Below are positions 1 through 6,862 of a stretch of 51,225 nt of DNA, piece after piece. Source of the DNA: Bacteroidales bacterium M6 (lineage in GTDB: Bacteria > Bacteroidota > Bacteroidia > Bacteroidales > Muribaculaceae); assembly GCA_001689485.1 (NCBI GenBank), contig LUJQ01000072.1, positions 1 to 51,225 of the forward strand, in the 5' to 3' direction. Made by a program: the position numbers and the translations under genes. How positions within the stretch are numbered: the first letter of the stretch is position 1; every line of letters starts with the position of its first letter. The notes beneath the pieces were generated by a model. The model made no database searches. It was not told where the DNA came from and saw nothing but the letters and a program-made list of their open reading frames with translations.

Positions 1-146
1 GACATCATAAAATACAATAGTTCGGTAAAATTTGCATATTCAATTGAATATCAATAAGATGCAATAGCAATTCAATATCAATGCAAACTATTGTGTATCA
101 GTGCGATACAGCTATGCCTGCTCAAAAATTACCGAACTGTTCTTTC
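1..146. other. AT-rich non-coding edge with nested inverted repeats
   Basis: No gene is visible here. The stretch is rich in A and T and holds nested inverted repeats. AGTTCGGTAA at 19-28 is matched by TTACCGAACT at 129-138. ACAATAGTT at 14-22 is matched by AACTATTGT at 86-94. TTTGCAT at 31-37 is matched by ATGCAAA at 81-87. A near-direct repeat ending in AATATCAAT also occurs. It may be a structured terminator or a small mobile palindrome, and the gene to its left is outside the window. Nothing shows a function. Confidence 0.5.
19..138. repeat. 10-bp inverted repeat bounding a ~120-bp AT-rich segment
   Basis: AGTTCGGTAA (19-28) and TTACCGAACT (129-138) are exact reverse complements. They enclose further internal palindromes. 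This is seen directly. Whether it is a mobile element end or an RNA stem cannot be told from one copy. Confidence 0.45.
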
Positions 147-332
147 TAAGTAAGTCATGAAAATTATTACGCATAAAACCTATAATCAGGAGTTATATTC
201 TCTGCGGCATCCTTTTGCCGCCTTTTATCTTCATATTCAGTCGTGTAGCTCGCTACACTCCTTCATCTTCGGACAAAAATCAACTGAAAGTATGCTCTCA
301 GACCATATAAAATAATTTCCATGACTTACTTA
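147..332. repeat. Dispersed palindromic element, full copy A (~186 bp)
   Basis: This copy begins TAAGTAAGTCATG and ends CATGACTTACTTA. The outer ~22 nt of the two ends pair with one mismatch. The centre carries a 27-nt core at 238-264 that includes the hairpin GTGTAGCTCGCTACAC. The same core and the same type of ends occur in the element at 29310-29496, which has almost the same length. The arms between ends and core have diverged but keep the same pattern (a GC-rich mini-hairpin, then T-rich sequence, then CTTCAT). No protein is encoded. It looks like a non-autonomous, MITE- or REP-like intergenic element. Confidence 0.8.
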
Positions 333-335
333 TAA

Positions 336-398
336 GAGTGAAAATCACTCGAAAATCCTGCCTGCAGGAATATCAAAATAAATTTTACGACTTACTTA
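336..398. repeat. Right-half copy of the dispersed element, joined to copy A
   Basis: Directly after copy A comes a second right half. It starts with the hairpin GAGTGAAAATCACTC (336-350), then a GC-rich arm with CCTGCAGG (361-368), and ends TTTTACGACTTACTTA at 398. It matches the right half of the copy at 29310-29496 (GAGCGAAAATCACTC, then ...TTTTTACGACTTAC). The left half and the core are missing. It ends 13 nt before the DUF4491 start codon at 412. It could result from nested insertion or from unequal recombination between two tandem copies. Confidence 0.7.
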
Positions 399-411
399 CC
401 TATCAGCTGTT

Positions 412-720
412 ATGACACTTCATTTCACCGGGCTGTTGCTCGGCATCTGCACATTCCTTATAATCGGGTTGTTCCACCCCGTGGTTGTCAAATTCCATTA
501 CTGGTTCGGCACACGGTGCTGGTGGTGGTTCATCATTCTTGGGCTTGCCGCCACAGCTGCATCGTTGTTTGTCGAGGCCATATTCCCACAAACCCTCCTT
601 GGTGTTTTCGCATTCTCCAGCTTCTGGACTTCCAAGGAGATTTTCGAACAACAGGGGCGCGTGGAGCGTGGCTGGTTCCCGGCCAATCCCAAACATGGAA
701 TAAAGAAGGAGAAGTCATGA
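412..720 (+). CDS. DUF4491 family small membrane protein
   Basis: This 102-residue protein matches the DUF4491 family of Bacteroidetes membrane proteins as I remember it; the function is unknown. It shows three hydrophobic segments, at about residues 4-24, 37-57 and 60-75. The family-like motifs GICTFLIIGLFHPVVVK near the start and ERGWFPANPK near the end are clear. The usual length is about 95-105 residues, so the gene is complete. The ATG at 412 lies 13 nt after the repeat element at 336-398, so the element must form or border its 5' leader. The last codons lie inside the left arm of a 24-bp terminator stem (691-747). It is transcribed towards the minus-strand asparaginase gene. Confidence 0.85.
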   Translation: MTLHFTGLLLGICTFLIIGLFHPVVVKFHYWFGTRCWWWFIILGLAATAASLFVEAIFPQTLLGVFAFSSFWTSKEIFEQQGRVERGWFPANPKHGIKKEKS

Positions 721-751
721 TGGCTTCTCCTTCTTTATTCCATGTTTTTTT
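691..751 (+). terminator. Long-stem terminator overlapping the DUF4491 stop codon
   Basis: A perfect 24-bp inverted repeat (691-714 with 724-747) with a 9-nt loop is followed by a T-run at 745-751. The loop contains the TGA stop of the DUF4491 gene, so the left arm codes for its last nine residues. It faces the convergent asparaginase gene, whose stop is at 768. On the minus strand the stem is followed by only three U, so it is best as a plus-strand terminator. Confidence 0.9.
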
Positions 752-767
752 GTGTACAAAATGGGAA

Positions 768-1814
768 TCAGACGGTCATTTCGCCACAGAGGGGGTGGTG
801 GAGGCAGCGGGCTACCTGGCGGGCGTTGAGACCGGTTCCGAAAAGGAACATCATTTTGGTAAGGGCTGCCTCGGTGGTAATGTCGTGGCCTGAGATTACC
901 CCTGCCCGGTCAAGAAGACTGCCGGTGTAGTAACGTTTCTGCCTTACGCCGCCGTTGACACACTGGGTTACGTTGAGTATTACCAACCCCCGGTCTACAG
1001 CTTTTCTTATAGCCTCGTTGAACCATTTGGCAGTGGGGGCGTTGCCTGCACCATAGGTTTTGAGCACGATTCCTCTCACGCCGGGGGTTTCGAGCTGCTG
1101 GAGCAGGCAGGCTTCCGACATGCCGGGATAAACGTAGACCACGATGATGTCGGAACACATTCCCGAATGCACTTTCAACGGGTGGCGTTCGCGCATCCGC
1201 CACAGGGCGTCGTGGTTATATTGTATGGCAAGCCCTATTCTGGCCAATGGCGGGTAGTTGTTGCTTTTGAAGGCATTGAAGTTGTCAGCGCTCATTTTTG
1301 TAGAGCGGTTGCCACGCCATAGATAGTTTTCGAACAATATGGCCACCTCCTGCACCATAGGCTCGCCGTTTACAGGGTCGGTTGCGGCTGCAATCTGCAG
1401 GGCGGTAATCAGGTTTTCTTCGCCGTCGGTCCGCACTTCCCCTATGGGAAGCTGGGAGCCGGTGATGATTACAGGTTTGTGGAGGTTCTCGAGCATGAAC
1501 GACAGGGCCGATGCCGTGTAGGCCATTGTGTCGGTGCCATGTAACACCACAAATCCGTCGAAATCATTGTAGTTCCGTCCGATTTCGGAGGCAATCTGCT
1601 GCCAGTGCGACGGGGCGATGTTGCTGGAATCAATCGGCGGGTCGAATTGCAGGTGCTCGATGTCATAGTCGAGCATCTTGATTTTGGGCACATTGTCAAT
1701 CAGATGGGAGAAATCAAAAGGGCTCAGGGTGCCTGTTTCGGGGTCTTCAATCATCCCGATGGTTCCACCGGTGTAGATGATCAGGATGCGTGGTCGGCGA
1801 GAGGCTGTTTCCAT
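768..1814 (-). CDS. ansA: Type I (cytoplasmic) L-asparaginase
   Basis: The product hydrolyses L-asparagine to aspartate and ammonia. It is 348 residues when started at the ATG at 1814. An upstream in-frame ATG at 1877 would put coding sequence inside the metG 3' hairpin and adds no conserved residues, so I reject it. The asparaginase motifs are visible: YTGGTIGM with the nucleophile Thr15, and LHGTDTMAYT with Thr94-Asp95. There is no signal peptide, which fits the cytoplasmic AnsA/type I group of about 340 residues. It follows metG on the same strand after about 90 nt that contain a hairpin, so it may be co-transcribed at reduced level. Confidence 0.92.
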   Translation of the reverse strand: METASRRPRILIIYTGGTIGMIEDPETGTLSPFDFSHLIDNVPKIKMLDYDIEHLQFDPPIDSSNIAPSHWQQIASEIGRNYNDFDGFVVLHGTDTMAYTASALSFMLENLHKPVIITGSQLPIGEVRTDGEENLITALQIAAATDPVNGEPMVQEVAILFENYLWRGNRSTKMSADNFNAFKSNNYPPLARIGLAIQYNHDALWRMRERHPLKVHSGMCSDIIVVYVYPGMSEACLLQQLETPGVRGIVLKTYGAGNAPTAKWFNEAIRKAVDRGLVILNVTQCVNGGVRQKRYYTGSLLDRAGVISGHDITTEAALTKMMFLFGTGLNARQVARCLHHPLCGEMTV

Positions 1815-1854
1815 GTAGTTAATAAGGTTAGTAGATTTTAAACAATCTCTAATC

Positions 1855-1893
1855 GGTTGCCTGAAAAATTTTCCCAAATATTTTCAGGCAACC
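1855..1893 (-). terminator. Hairpin between metG and the asparaginase gene
   Basis: GGTTGCCTGAAAA at 1855-1867 pairs perfectly with TTTTCAGGCAACC at 1881-1893, giving a 13-bp stem. It lies 14 nt after the metG stop. No strong U-run follows on the minus strand, so it may act as a weak terminator or as an mRNA 3' end. Its GGTTGCCTG arm recurs in the queF-queC hairpin at 22011-22056. Confidence 0.7.
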
Positions 1894-1906
1894 TTTATCG
1901 GTAAGG

Positions 1907-3949
1907 TTATTTCACTTGTGCCCCCGGGGTTACCGGGCCTGTGGGACCTATGACAACGAGTGACCCGTCGGGGTTCTGTGCCGATAGGATCATTCCCTGC
2001 GACATTACCCCTTTGAGTTTGCGCGGTGCGAAGTTTGCCACGAAGCATATCTGGCGGCCGACGAGTTCGGCCGGGTCGTAATATTTGGCGATTCCGCTGA
2101 CGATGGTCCGTTGCTCCATGCCGTCGTCGATTAGGAATTGCAACAGTTTGTCGGCCTTGGGCACACGTGTGCATTCCTTGACTGTGCCCACGCGGATGTC
2201 GACTTTCATAAAGTCGTCGAATGGCACATCTGGTTGCTGTGGCTCGGGTTTCCAGCTTTTGAGTTTGTTTTCCTCCTTGATGCGTGCAAGGCGGTCGAGC
2301 TGGGCTTGGATGGCATCGTCCTCGATTTTTTCAAACAGTAGTTCTGCCTGTCCCAGCTGTGTGCCGGAGGCTACGATGTCGGCGCGTCCGAGGTCGTCCC
2401 ATTTGAGGGCGGGGAGGGCAAGCATTCCCGACAGTTTCTGCGACATGAAGGGGAGGAAGGGTTCGAATGCCACGGCGATATTCCCGCATATCTGGAGGGC
2501 TGTGTTCAGGATTGCCTTTACACGGTTCAAATCGGTTTTCGCCACTTTCCACGGTTCGGTTTCCTGGAGATATTTGTTGCCGAGACGAGCAATGTTCATG
2601 GCATCCTTCAGTGCTTCACGGAAGTGGAAGGTTTCTAGGTTGGCTGTCAGAGCGTCGCGTATTGTTCCGAGTTCGGCAAGAGCCTCCTTGTCGATTGGTT
2701 CGAGCGTTCCGGCTTCAGGCACAATGCCGTCGAAATACTTATGGGTTAGTACCACGGCGCGGTTCACAAAGTTACCGAGGATGGCAACGAGTTCGGAGTT
2801 GTTGCGGCTTTGGAAGTCGCGCCAGGTAAAGTCGTTATCCTTTGTTTCAGGGGCGTTGGCTGTGAGCACGTAGCGCAGCACGTCCTGTTTGCCCGGGAAT
2901 TCGCGGAGATATTCGTGCAGCCATATTGCCCAGTTGCGCGAGGTTGAAATCTTGTCACCTTCGAGGTTGAGGAATTCGTTGGCCGGCACGTTGTCGGGGA
3001 GCTGGAAATTGTCGCCGTAAGCCATCAGCATCGCCGGGAAGATGATGCAGTGGAACACGATGTTGTCCTTTCCGATGAAGTTGATGATGCGTGTTTCGGG
3101 GTCTTTCCAATAGGTTTCCCATGAATCCGGAAGAAGTTCCTTGGTGTTGGAAATATATCCGATGGGGGCGTCGAACCAGACGTAGAGCACCTTCCCTTCG
3201 GCACCTTCAACCGGCACGGGCACACCCCAGTCGAGGTCGCGGCTCACGGCACGTGGTTGCAGGCCGAGGTCGATCCACGATTTGCATTGGCCGTAGACGT
3301 TGGTTTTCCATTCTTTGTGCCCTTCGAGAATCCACCGGCTGAGTTCTGTTTCCCAGCGGTCGAGCGGGAGGTACCAGTGTTTGGTTTCCTTAAGCACTGG
3401 GACGTTGCCTGTTATGGCGCTGCGTGGGTTGATGAGGTCGGTGGCATTGAGCGATGTGCCGCACGATTCGCATTGGTCGCCATAGGCGCGCGGGTTGTGG
3501 CAGTGGGGGCATTCGCCTGTCACATAACGGTCGGCGAGAAACTGGTTGGCTTTCTCGTCAAACAGCTGCATCGAGGATTTCTCCACAAACTGCCCGTTGT
3601 CGTAGAGACGGCGGAAGAATTCCGATGCCGTTGAGGCATGGATGTCGGAAGTGGTGCGCGAGTAGATGTCGAACGACACACCCAGTTCCTCGAACGAGTC
3701 CTTGATAATGGTGTGGTAGCGGTCGACTATATCCTGCGGGGTGACCCCTTCGGCTTTTGCCTTTATGGTGATGGGCACGCCATGTTCGTCGCTACCGCCT
3801 ATCATTATCACGTCTTCGCCGCGCAGGCGCAGGAAGCGGGTGTAAATGTCGGCCGGGACGTAAACTCCGGCAAGGTGGCCTATGTGTACCGGGCCGTTGG
3901 CATAGGGGAGCGCCGTGGTGACAAGTGTGCGCTTGAAATTCTTCTCCAT
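1907..3949 (-). CDS. metG: Methionyl-tRNA synthetase with C-terminal tRNA-binding domain
   Basis: This 680-residue enzyme charges tRNA-Met. The class I HIGH motif is at residues 22-25. A zinc knuckle is formed by Cys147, Cys150, Cys160 and Cys163. The second signature loop reads KISTS at 333-337 in place of KMSKS. The C-terminal part from about residue 577 is the EMAP-II/Trbp-like tRNA-binding domain (DDFMKVDIRVGTV), as in the E. coli enzyme of similar length. The ATG at 3949 places HIGH at the usual distance from the N-terminus. It has a ~130-nt leader with a -7 box at 4085-4092. The asparaginase gene lies downstream. Confidence 0.96.
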   Translation of the reverse strand: MEKNFKRTLVTTALPYANGPVHIGHLAGVYVPADIYTRFLRLRGEDVIMIGGSDEHGVPITIKAKAEGVTPQDIVDRYHTIIKDSFEELGVSFDIYSRTTSDIHASTASEFFRRLYDNGQFVEKSSMQLFDEKANQFLADRYVTGECPHCHNPRAYGDQCESCGTSLNATDLINPRSAITGNVPVLKETKHWYLPLDRWETELSRWILEGHKEWKTNVYGQCKSWIDLGLQPRAVSRDLDWGVPVPVEGAEGKVLYVWFDAPIGYISNTKELLPDSWETYWKDPETRIINFIGKDNIVFHCIIFPAMLMAYGDNFQLPDNVPANEFLNLEGDKISTSRNWAIWLHEYLREFPGKQDVLRYVLTANAPETKDNDFTWRDFQSRNNSELVAILGNFVNRAVVLTHKYFDGIVPEAGTLEPIDKEALAELGTIRDALTANLETFHFREALKDAMNIARLGNKYLQETEPWKVAKTDLNRVKAILNTALQICGNIAVAFEPFLPFMSQKLSGMLALPALKWDDLGRADIVASGTQLGQAELLFEKIEDDAIQAQLDRLARIKEENKLKSWKPEPQQPDVPFDDFMKVDIRVGTVKECTRVPKADKLLQFLIDDGMEQRTIVSGIAKYYDPAELVGRQICFVANFAPRKLKGVMSQGMILSAQNPDGSLVVIGPTGPVTPGAQVK

Positions 3950-4084
3950 ATCTGATTTTAGCTTTAGCGATATTAGGGCATGCGGCGCGTTGTGTAACGG
4001 ACAGCATGGTCATTATTCCTCCTGCTGCTGCGAAGTTGAATGACCAGGGCGTGTCAGATGCCGCTGCATCATGCGATTAAAACG

Positions 4085-4092
4085 CAAAATTA
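4085..4092 (-). promoter_or_regulatory. Putative metG promoter -7 box (TAATTTTG)
   Basis: Read on the minus strand, this is TAATTTTG, a full match to the Bacteroidetes -7 consensus TAnnTTTG. No good -33 TTTG is visible. The implied leader is about 125-130 nt. Confidence 0.45.
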
Positions 4093-4209
4093 CTTATTTT
4101 TTCGGGAAAAATTAAATATAAGGCGTGATGTTTGCCTTAATGTGTGGTTATAGCGGCCTATGGGATTGGATTTGGCCGTATAATCAGTAAGTTACGTGCA
4201 GGCAATAAG

Positions 4210-4254
4210 TAATGGCGATATGTCATAGCTGTGTGTTATGACCTATCGCCATTA
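4210..4254 (-). terminator. 18-bp hairpin downstream of the alcohol dehydrogenase gene
   Basis: Positions 4210-4227 and 4237-4254 pair over 18 bp with one mismatch (the arm contains TAATGGCGATA). It lies about 80 nt after the dehydrogenase stop. A second weaker stem (CCCGGC/GCCGGG, about 4284-4310) lies closer to that stop. Neither has a U-run. They probably form the 3' end of the dehydrogenase transcript. Confidence 0.55.
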
Positions 4255-4332
4255 CCGGTGCTTATCTGTGTCGGTATATACCCCGGCCTCTTATCAGGCT
4301 TTGCCGGGTTGTTCCATCCAGTGTTTGGACTG

Positions 4333-5505
4333 TCATAGCATCAGGCGGTAAACCGCCTCGGTATCATCAGGATAGAGCTGGAAATACGGTCCGAAGGGGA
4401 GCCCCTTGTCCTCATGGAATTTTTTCACGAGGAGGGGGAAATCGGGATTTTCGATTCCGAGTCCGGCCAGTGTTACAGGCAGTCCGATAGAGGAGAAGAA
4501 TGTTTTCAGACGTTTCACTGCTTCGAGTGCGTCGGCACGGTCGTCGCCTGTGGGGGATATGTCGAACACCCTGTGGCCGAATTGCGCTATTTTCCCCGGC
4601 TGGTGGTCGGCCATGAAAGTCATCCATGCGGGGAACACCACTGCTAATCCGGCTCCATGGGTAACCCCGTAGACTGCCGACAGTTCATGCTCCAGCCCGT
4701 GCGAAGTCCAGTCCTCGCGGCGTCCGCAGCCGCACACCCCGTTATGCGCCAGCGTGCCTGCCCACATTATGTTGGCGCGGGCATTGTAGTTCTCCGGTTC
4801 TGAAATCACCTTCGGGGCTTCGGTGATGATGGCTTTGAGCACACCCTCGGCCACACGGTCGGTGGTCTCCACCTCGTCGGTGGTTGTGAAATACCGCTCC
4901 ATGATGTGGGCCATCATGTCGGCGATTCCGCTTGCGGTCTGGTATGGGGGAAGCGTGAATGTCAGTTCGGGATTCATCACGGCAAATTTAGGGCGGAGCG
5001 CCATATCGGTGCGCAGGCTGATTTTGCGCATACCTTCGAGGCGGGTAATCACCGAGTTGCCGCTACCCTCGCTCCCGGCAGCCGGTATGGTGAGCACCAC
5101 CCCGACTGGAAGTGCTTCCGACATGACGGCCTTCCCGGCCCAGAAGTCCCAGAAATCGCCGTCGTATGGCACCCCTCCGGCAATGGCCTTGGCCGTGTCG
5201 ATTGCCGACCCGCCTCCAACAGCGAGGATGCCGTCGACACCCTCTTCCCGGCAGAGGCCGATACCCTCGTAAACGCGGTCGTCGGTAGGGTTGGGCTGTA
5301 TCCCCCCGAGTTCCGCCCATTCCACCCCGGCTTCACGTAGCGATGCCGTAACCCTGTCGAGCAGCCCGCTGCGCCGGGCCGAGCCACCGCCGTAAACGAT
5401 TAACACCTTGTGGCAACCCATAGCCGCTGTCAGTGAGCCGGTCTGGGCTTCTACCCCGCGTCCGAACACATATCGTGTCGGGCTGCAATAACTGAAATTA
5501 TCCAT
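4333..5505 (-). CDS. Iron-containing alcohol dehydrogenase (butanol dehydrogenase/YqhD type)
   Basis: This 390-residue enzyme belongs to the group III metal-dependent alcohol dehydrogenases, which reduce aldehydes with NAD(P)H. The nucleotide-binding GGGS segments (VYGGGSARRSG and AVGGGSAIDTAK) are visible. The metal ligands expected for the family are Asp196, His200, His269 and His283, in ADMMAH, SHGLEH and GVTHGAG. Length and motifs match BdhA/YqhD proteins better than lactaldehyde reductase FucO. It stands alone, with its own -7 box upstream. It could help to dispose of aldehydes such as lactaldehyde from rhamnose, but nothing links it to that pathway. Confidence 0.9.
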   Translation of the reverse strand: MDNFSYCSPTRYVFGRGVEAQTGSLTAAMGCHKVLIVYGGGSARRSGLLDRVTASLREAGVEWAELGGIQPNPTDDRVYEGIGLCREEGVDGILAVGGGSAIDTAKAIAGGVPYDGDFWDFWAGKAVMSEALPVGVVLTIPAAGSEGSGNSVITRLEGMRKISLRTDMALRPKFAVMNPELTFTLPPYQTASGIADMMAHIMERYFTTTDEVETTDRVAEGVLKAIITEAPKVISEPENYNARANIMWAGTLAHNGVCGCGRREDWTSHGLEHELSAVYGVTHGAGLAVVFPAWMTFMADHQPGKIAQFGHRVFDISPTGDDRADALEAVKRLKTFFSSIGLPVTLAGLGIENPDFPLLVKKFHEDKGLPFGPYFQLYPDDTEAVYRLML

Positions 5506-5548
5506 ATCAGGCAGGAATGTGTTTTTGAAATCAGTTTTATTTACGGCT

Positions 5549-5556
5549 CAAATATA
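5549..5556 (-). promoter_or_regulatory. Putative promoter -7 box (TATATTTG) of the alcohol dehydrogenase
   Basis: The minus strand reads TATATTTG, a perfect TAnnTTTG match, about 44 nt before the start codon. It lies in the 63-nt gap after the LRR gene, so the dehydrogenase can be transcribed separately. No clear -33 box is seen. Confidence 0.5.
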
Positions 5557-5568
5557 CGAATTATTTGG

Positions 5569-6783
5569 TTATTGCCCGATTCTGAATTTCATAAACATCT
5601 CTTGGCTTTTCATGATATAAATACCTTCGGGCAGATGCACTTCGCCAGAATATGTGGTTTTATCATGATAAAATATTTTGCCATCTATGCCATAAATTGA
5701 AATCGGTCGGCCTTGCATGTCTGATAGCACAACACGTCCTTGGCAGATTGATACGTGATCCTTGAGATTGAAATCTTCTGAGGATAAACTAAGATAAGGG
5801 GTACTTCCGAAGTTATATTCTTCGATATGTTTGAACTCGCTCCATCCGGGATTTGCCTTATATGCCTCTGCTCTGCCGGGAGGCACCAAAAGACGGCATG
5901 TAGCTTTGTCGATTGCCCCGTCGGAATCTGCATGTCCGCCAAACGATGGGTGATATGAAGTGCCATCTTCCGAGAAGTTCCGGCCAATTGTGGGCGGGAT
6001 ATGATTTTCAACGATTATTTGCTTCAGATTTCCGCAGTAAAGAAAAATGTTACCGTCGATTGTGGGGGAAGGATCAGATATTTCTTTTAGGGTAAGACTC
6101 TCTAACCCTGAAAGATTTTGAAATGATCTGCCATACAGTGCTTTGATTGTAGATGGTATTGTTAATGATGTCAGTGCGGGAAGATCTGTAAATGTATCGA
6201 ATTCAATCACGGATACATTCCCCAAGTCAATCTCTTCCAATGAGGGTAGCTTTCTGAAACTGGCTTCAACGGTGTATAAATTAGGCGGGAATGATATGTT
6301 TGTCAAACCGCAATTGCAAAAAGATGCGGATAAATCTATCAAAGATGCTGGTAATGTGATTTCTTCAAGTTTTGGCAAATCGATAAATGACGCATGTATG
6401 TTTTCGATATTTCCATTTATAACCACACGTCTTAGATCATGCATCATGCAAAAATTGTATGTCAGTCCACCCCTGATAGTAGATGGCAAGATTACTTCCT
6501 CAATGCCTGGTATGTCACATAAAATAGAAGAGTAAAGCATGACAACATTGTAATGGGTTCCAGCATATGTCACTGTAGAGGGGAATATTAATGACTTTGC
6601 CGGTTGTTGTGAAGCTCCCGGTGTATTAAGGTCTAGATCTATGATGGCGACCTCATTGGTTTCCTGGTTTTCCGTTAACACTTGGTATGATATACCGTCT
6701 ATGGAAAATGTATCATTGATAGTCCCAAAAGCTGCACATACGGATAATACACAGAATGCGATGGATGTTATATAACGTTGCAT
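5569..6783 (-). CDS. Secreted leucine-rich-repeat (BspA-like) protein with T9SS sorting domain
   Basis: This 404-residue protein starts at the ATG at 6783, because MQRYITSIAFCVLSVCAAFG is a clean signal peptide; an ATG 60 nt upstream only adds a basic tail. The middle (about 80-300) holds irregular LRR_5 repeats of the BspA type, with phrases such as LEEITLPASL and LTSLTIPSTIKALY. The last ~60 residues (LSDMQGRPISIYGIDG...LPEGIYIM) look like a type A T9SS C-terminal sorting domain. Such proteins are surface adhesins or binding proteins; the ligand here is unknown. It is 79 nt downstream of the C25 protease gene on the same strand and shares its AT-rich composition. Confidence 0.8.
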   Translation of the reverse strand: MQRYITSIAFCVLSVCAAFGTINDTFSIDGISYQVLTENQETNEVAIIDLDLNTPGASQQPAKSLIFPSTVTYAGTHYNVVMLYSSILCDIPGIEEVILPSTIRGGLTYNFCMMHDLRRVVINGNIENIHASFIDLPKLEEITLPASLIDLSASFCNCGLTNISFPPNLYTVEASFRKLPSLEEIDLGNVSVIEFDTFTDLPALTSLTIPSTIKALYGRSFQNLSGLESLTLKEISDPSPTIDGNIFLYCGNLKQIIVENHIPPTIGRNFSEDGTSYHPSFGGHADSDGAIDKATCRLLVPPGRAEAYKANPGWSEFKHIEEYNFGSTPYLSLSSEDFNLKDHVSICQGRVVLSDMQGRPISIYGIDGKIFYHDKTTYSGEVHLPEGIYIMKSQEMFMKFRIGQ

Positions 6784-6862
6784 AGACTTGATTTTAAATT
6801 TGAACAAAATGAATGGTATGCTATTGAAACTGATTGTACACATAATAGATGTCGTTTTTTAG

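Larger units (their letters stand above)
3950..4332. other. Gap between alcohol dehydrogenase and metG: metG leader plus hairpins
   Basis: The right part holds hairpins that belong to the 3' end of the dehydrogenase gene. The left part is the metG leader. The leader contains a strong Shine-Dalgarno-like AGGAGG followed by ATGACCATG (minus strand, ATG at 4013), which would start a short reading frame overlapping metG out of frame. No gene is convincing here. Confidence 0.5.

Noticed and set aside
1815..1877. Upstream ATG of the asparaginase gene
   Set aside because: The added residues would be encoded by the metG 3' hairpin and are not expected in type I asparaginases.
4333..5505. Lactaldehyde reductase (FucO) serving the rhamnose pathway
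   Set aside because: The motifs fit the butanol dehydrogenase/YqhD branch better, and the gene is almost 20 kb from the rha genes in its own unit.
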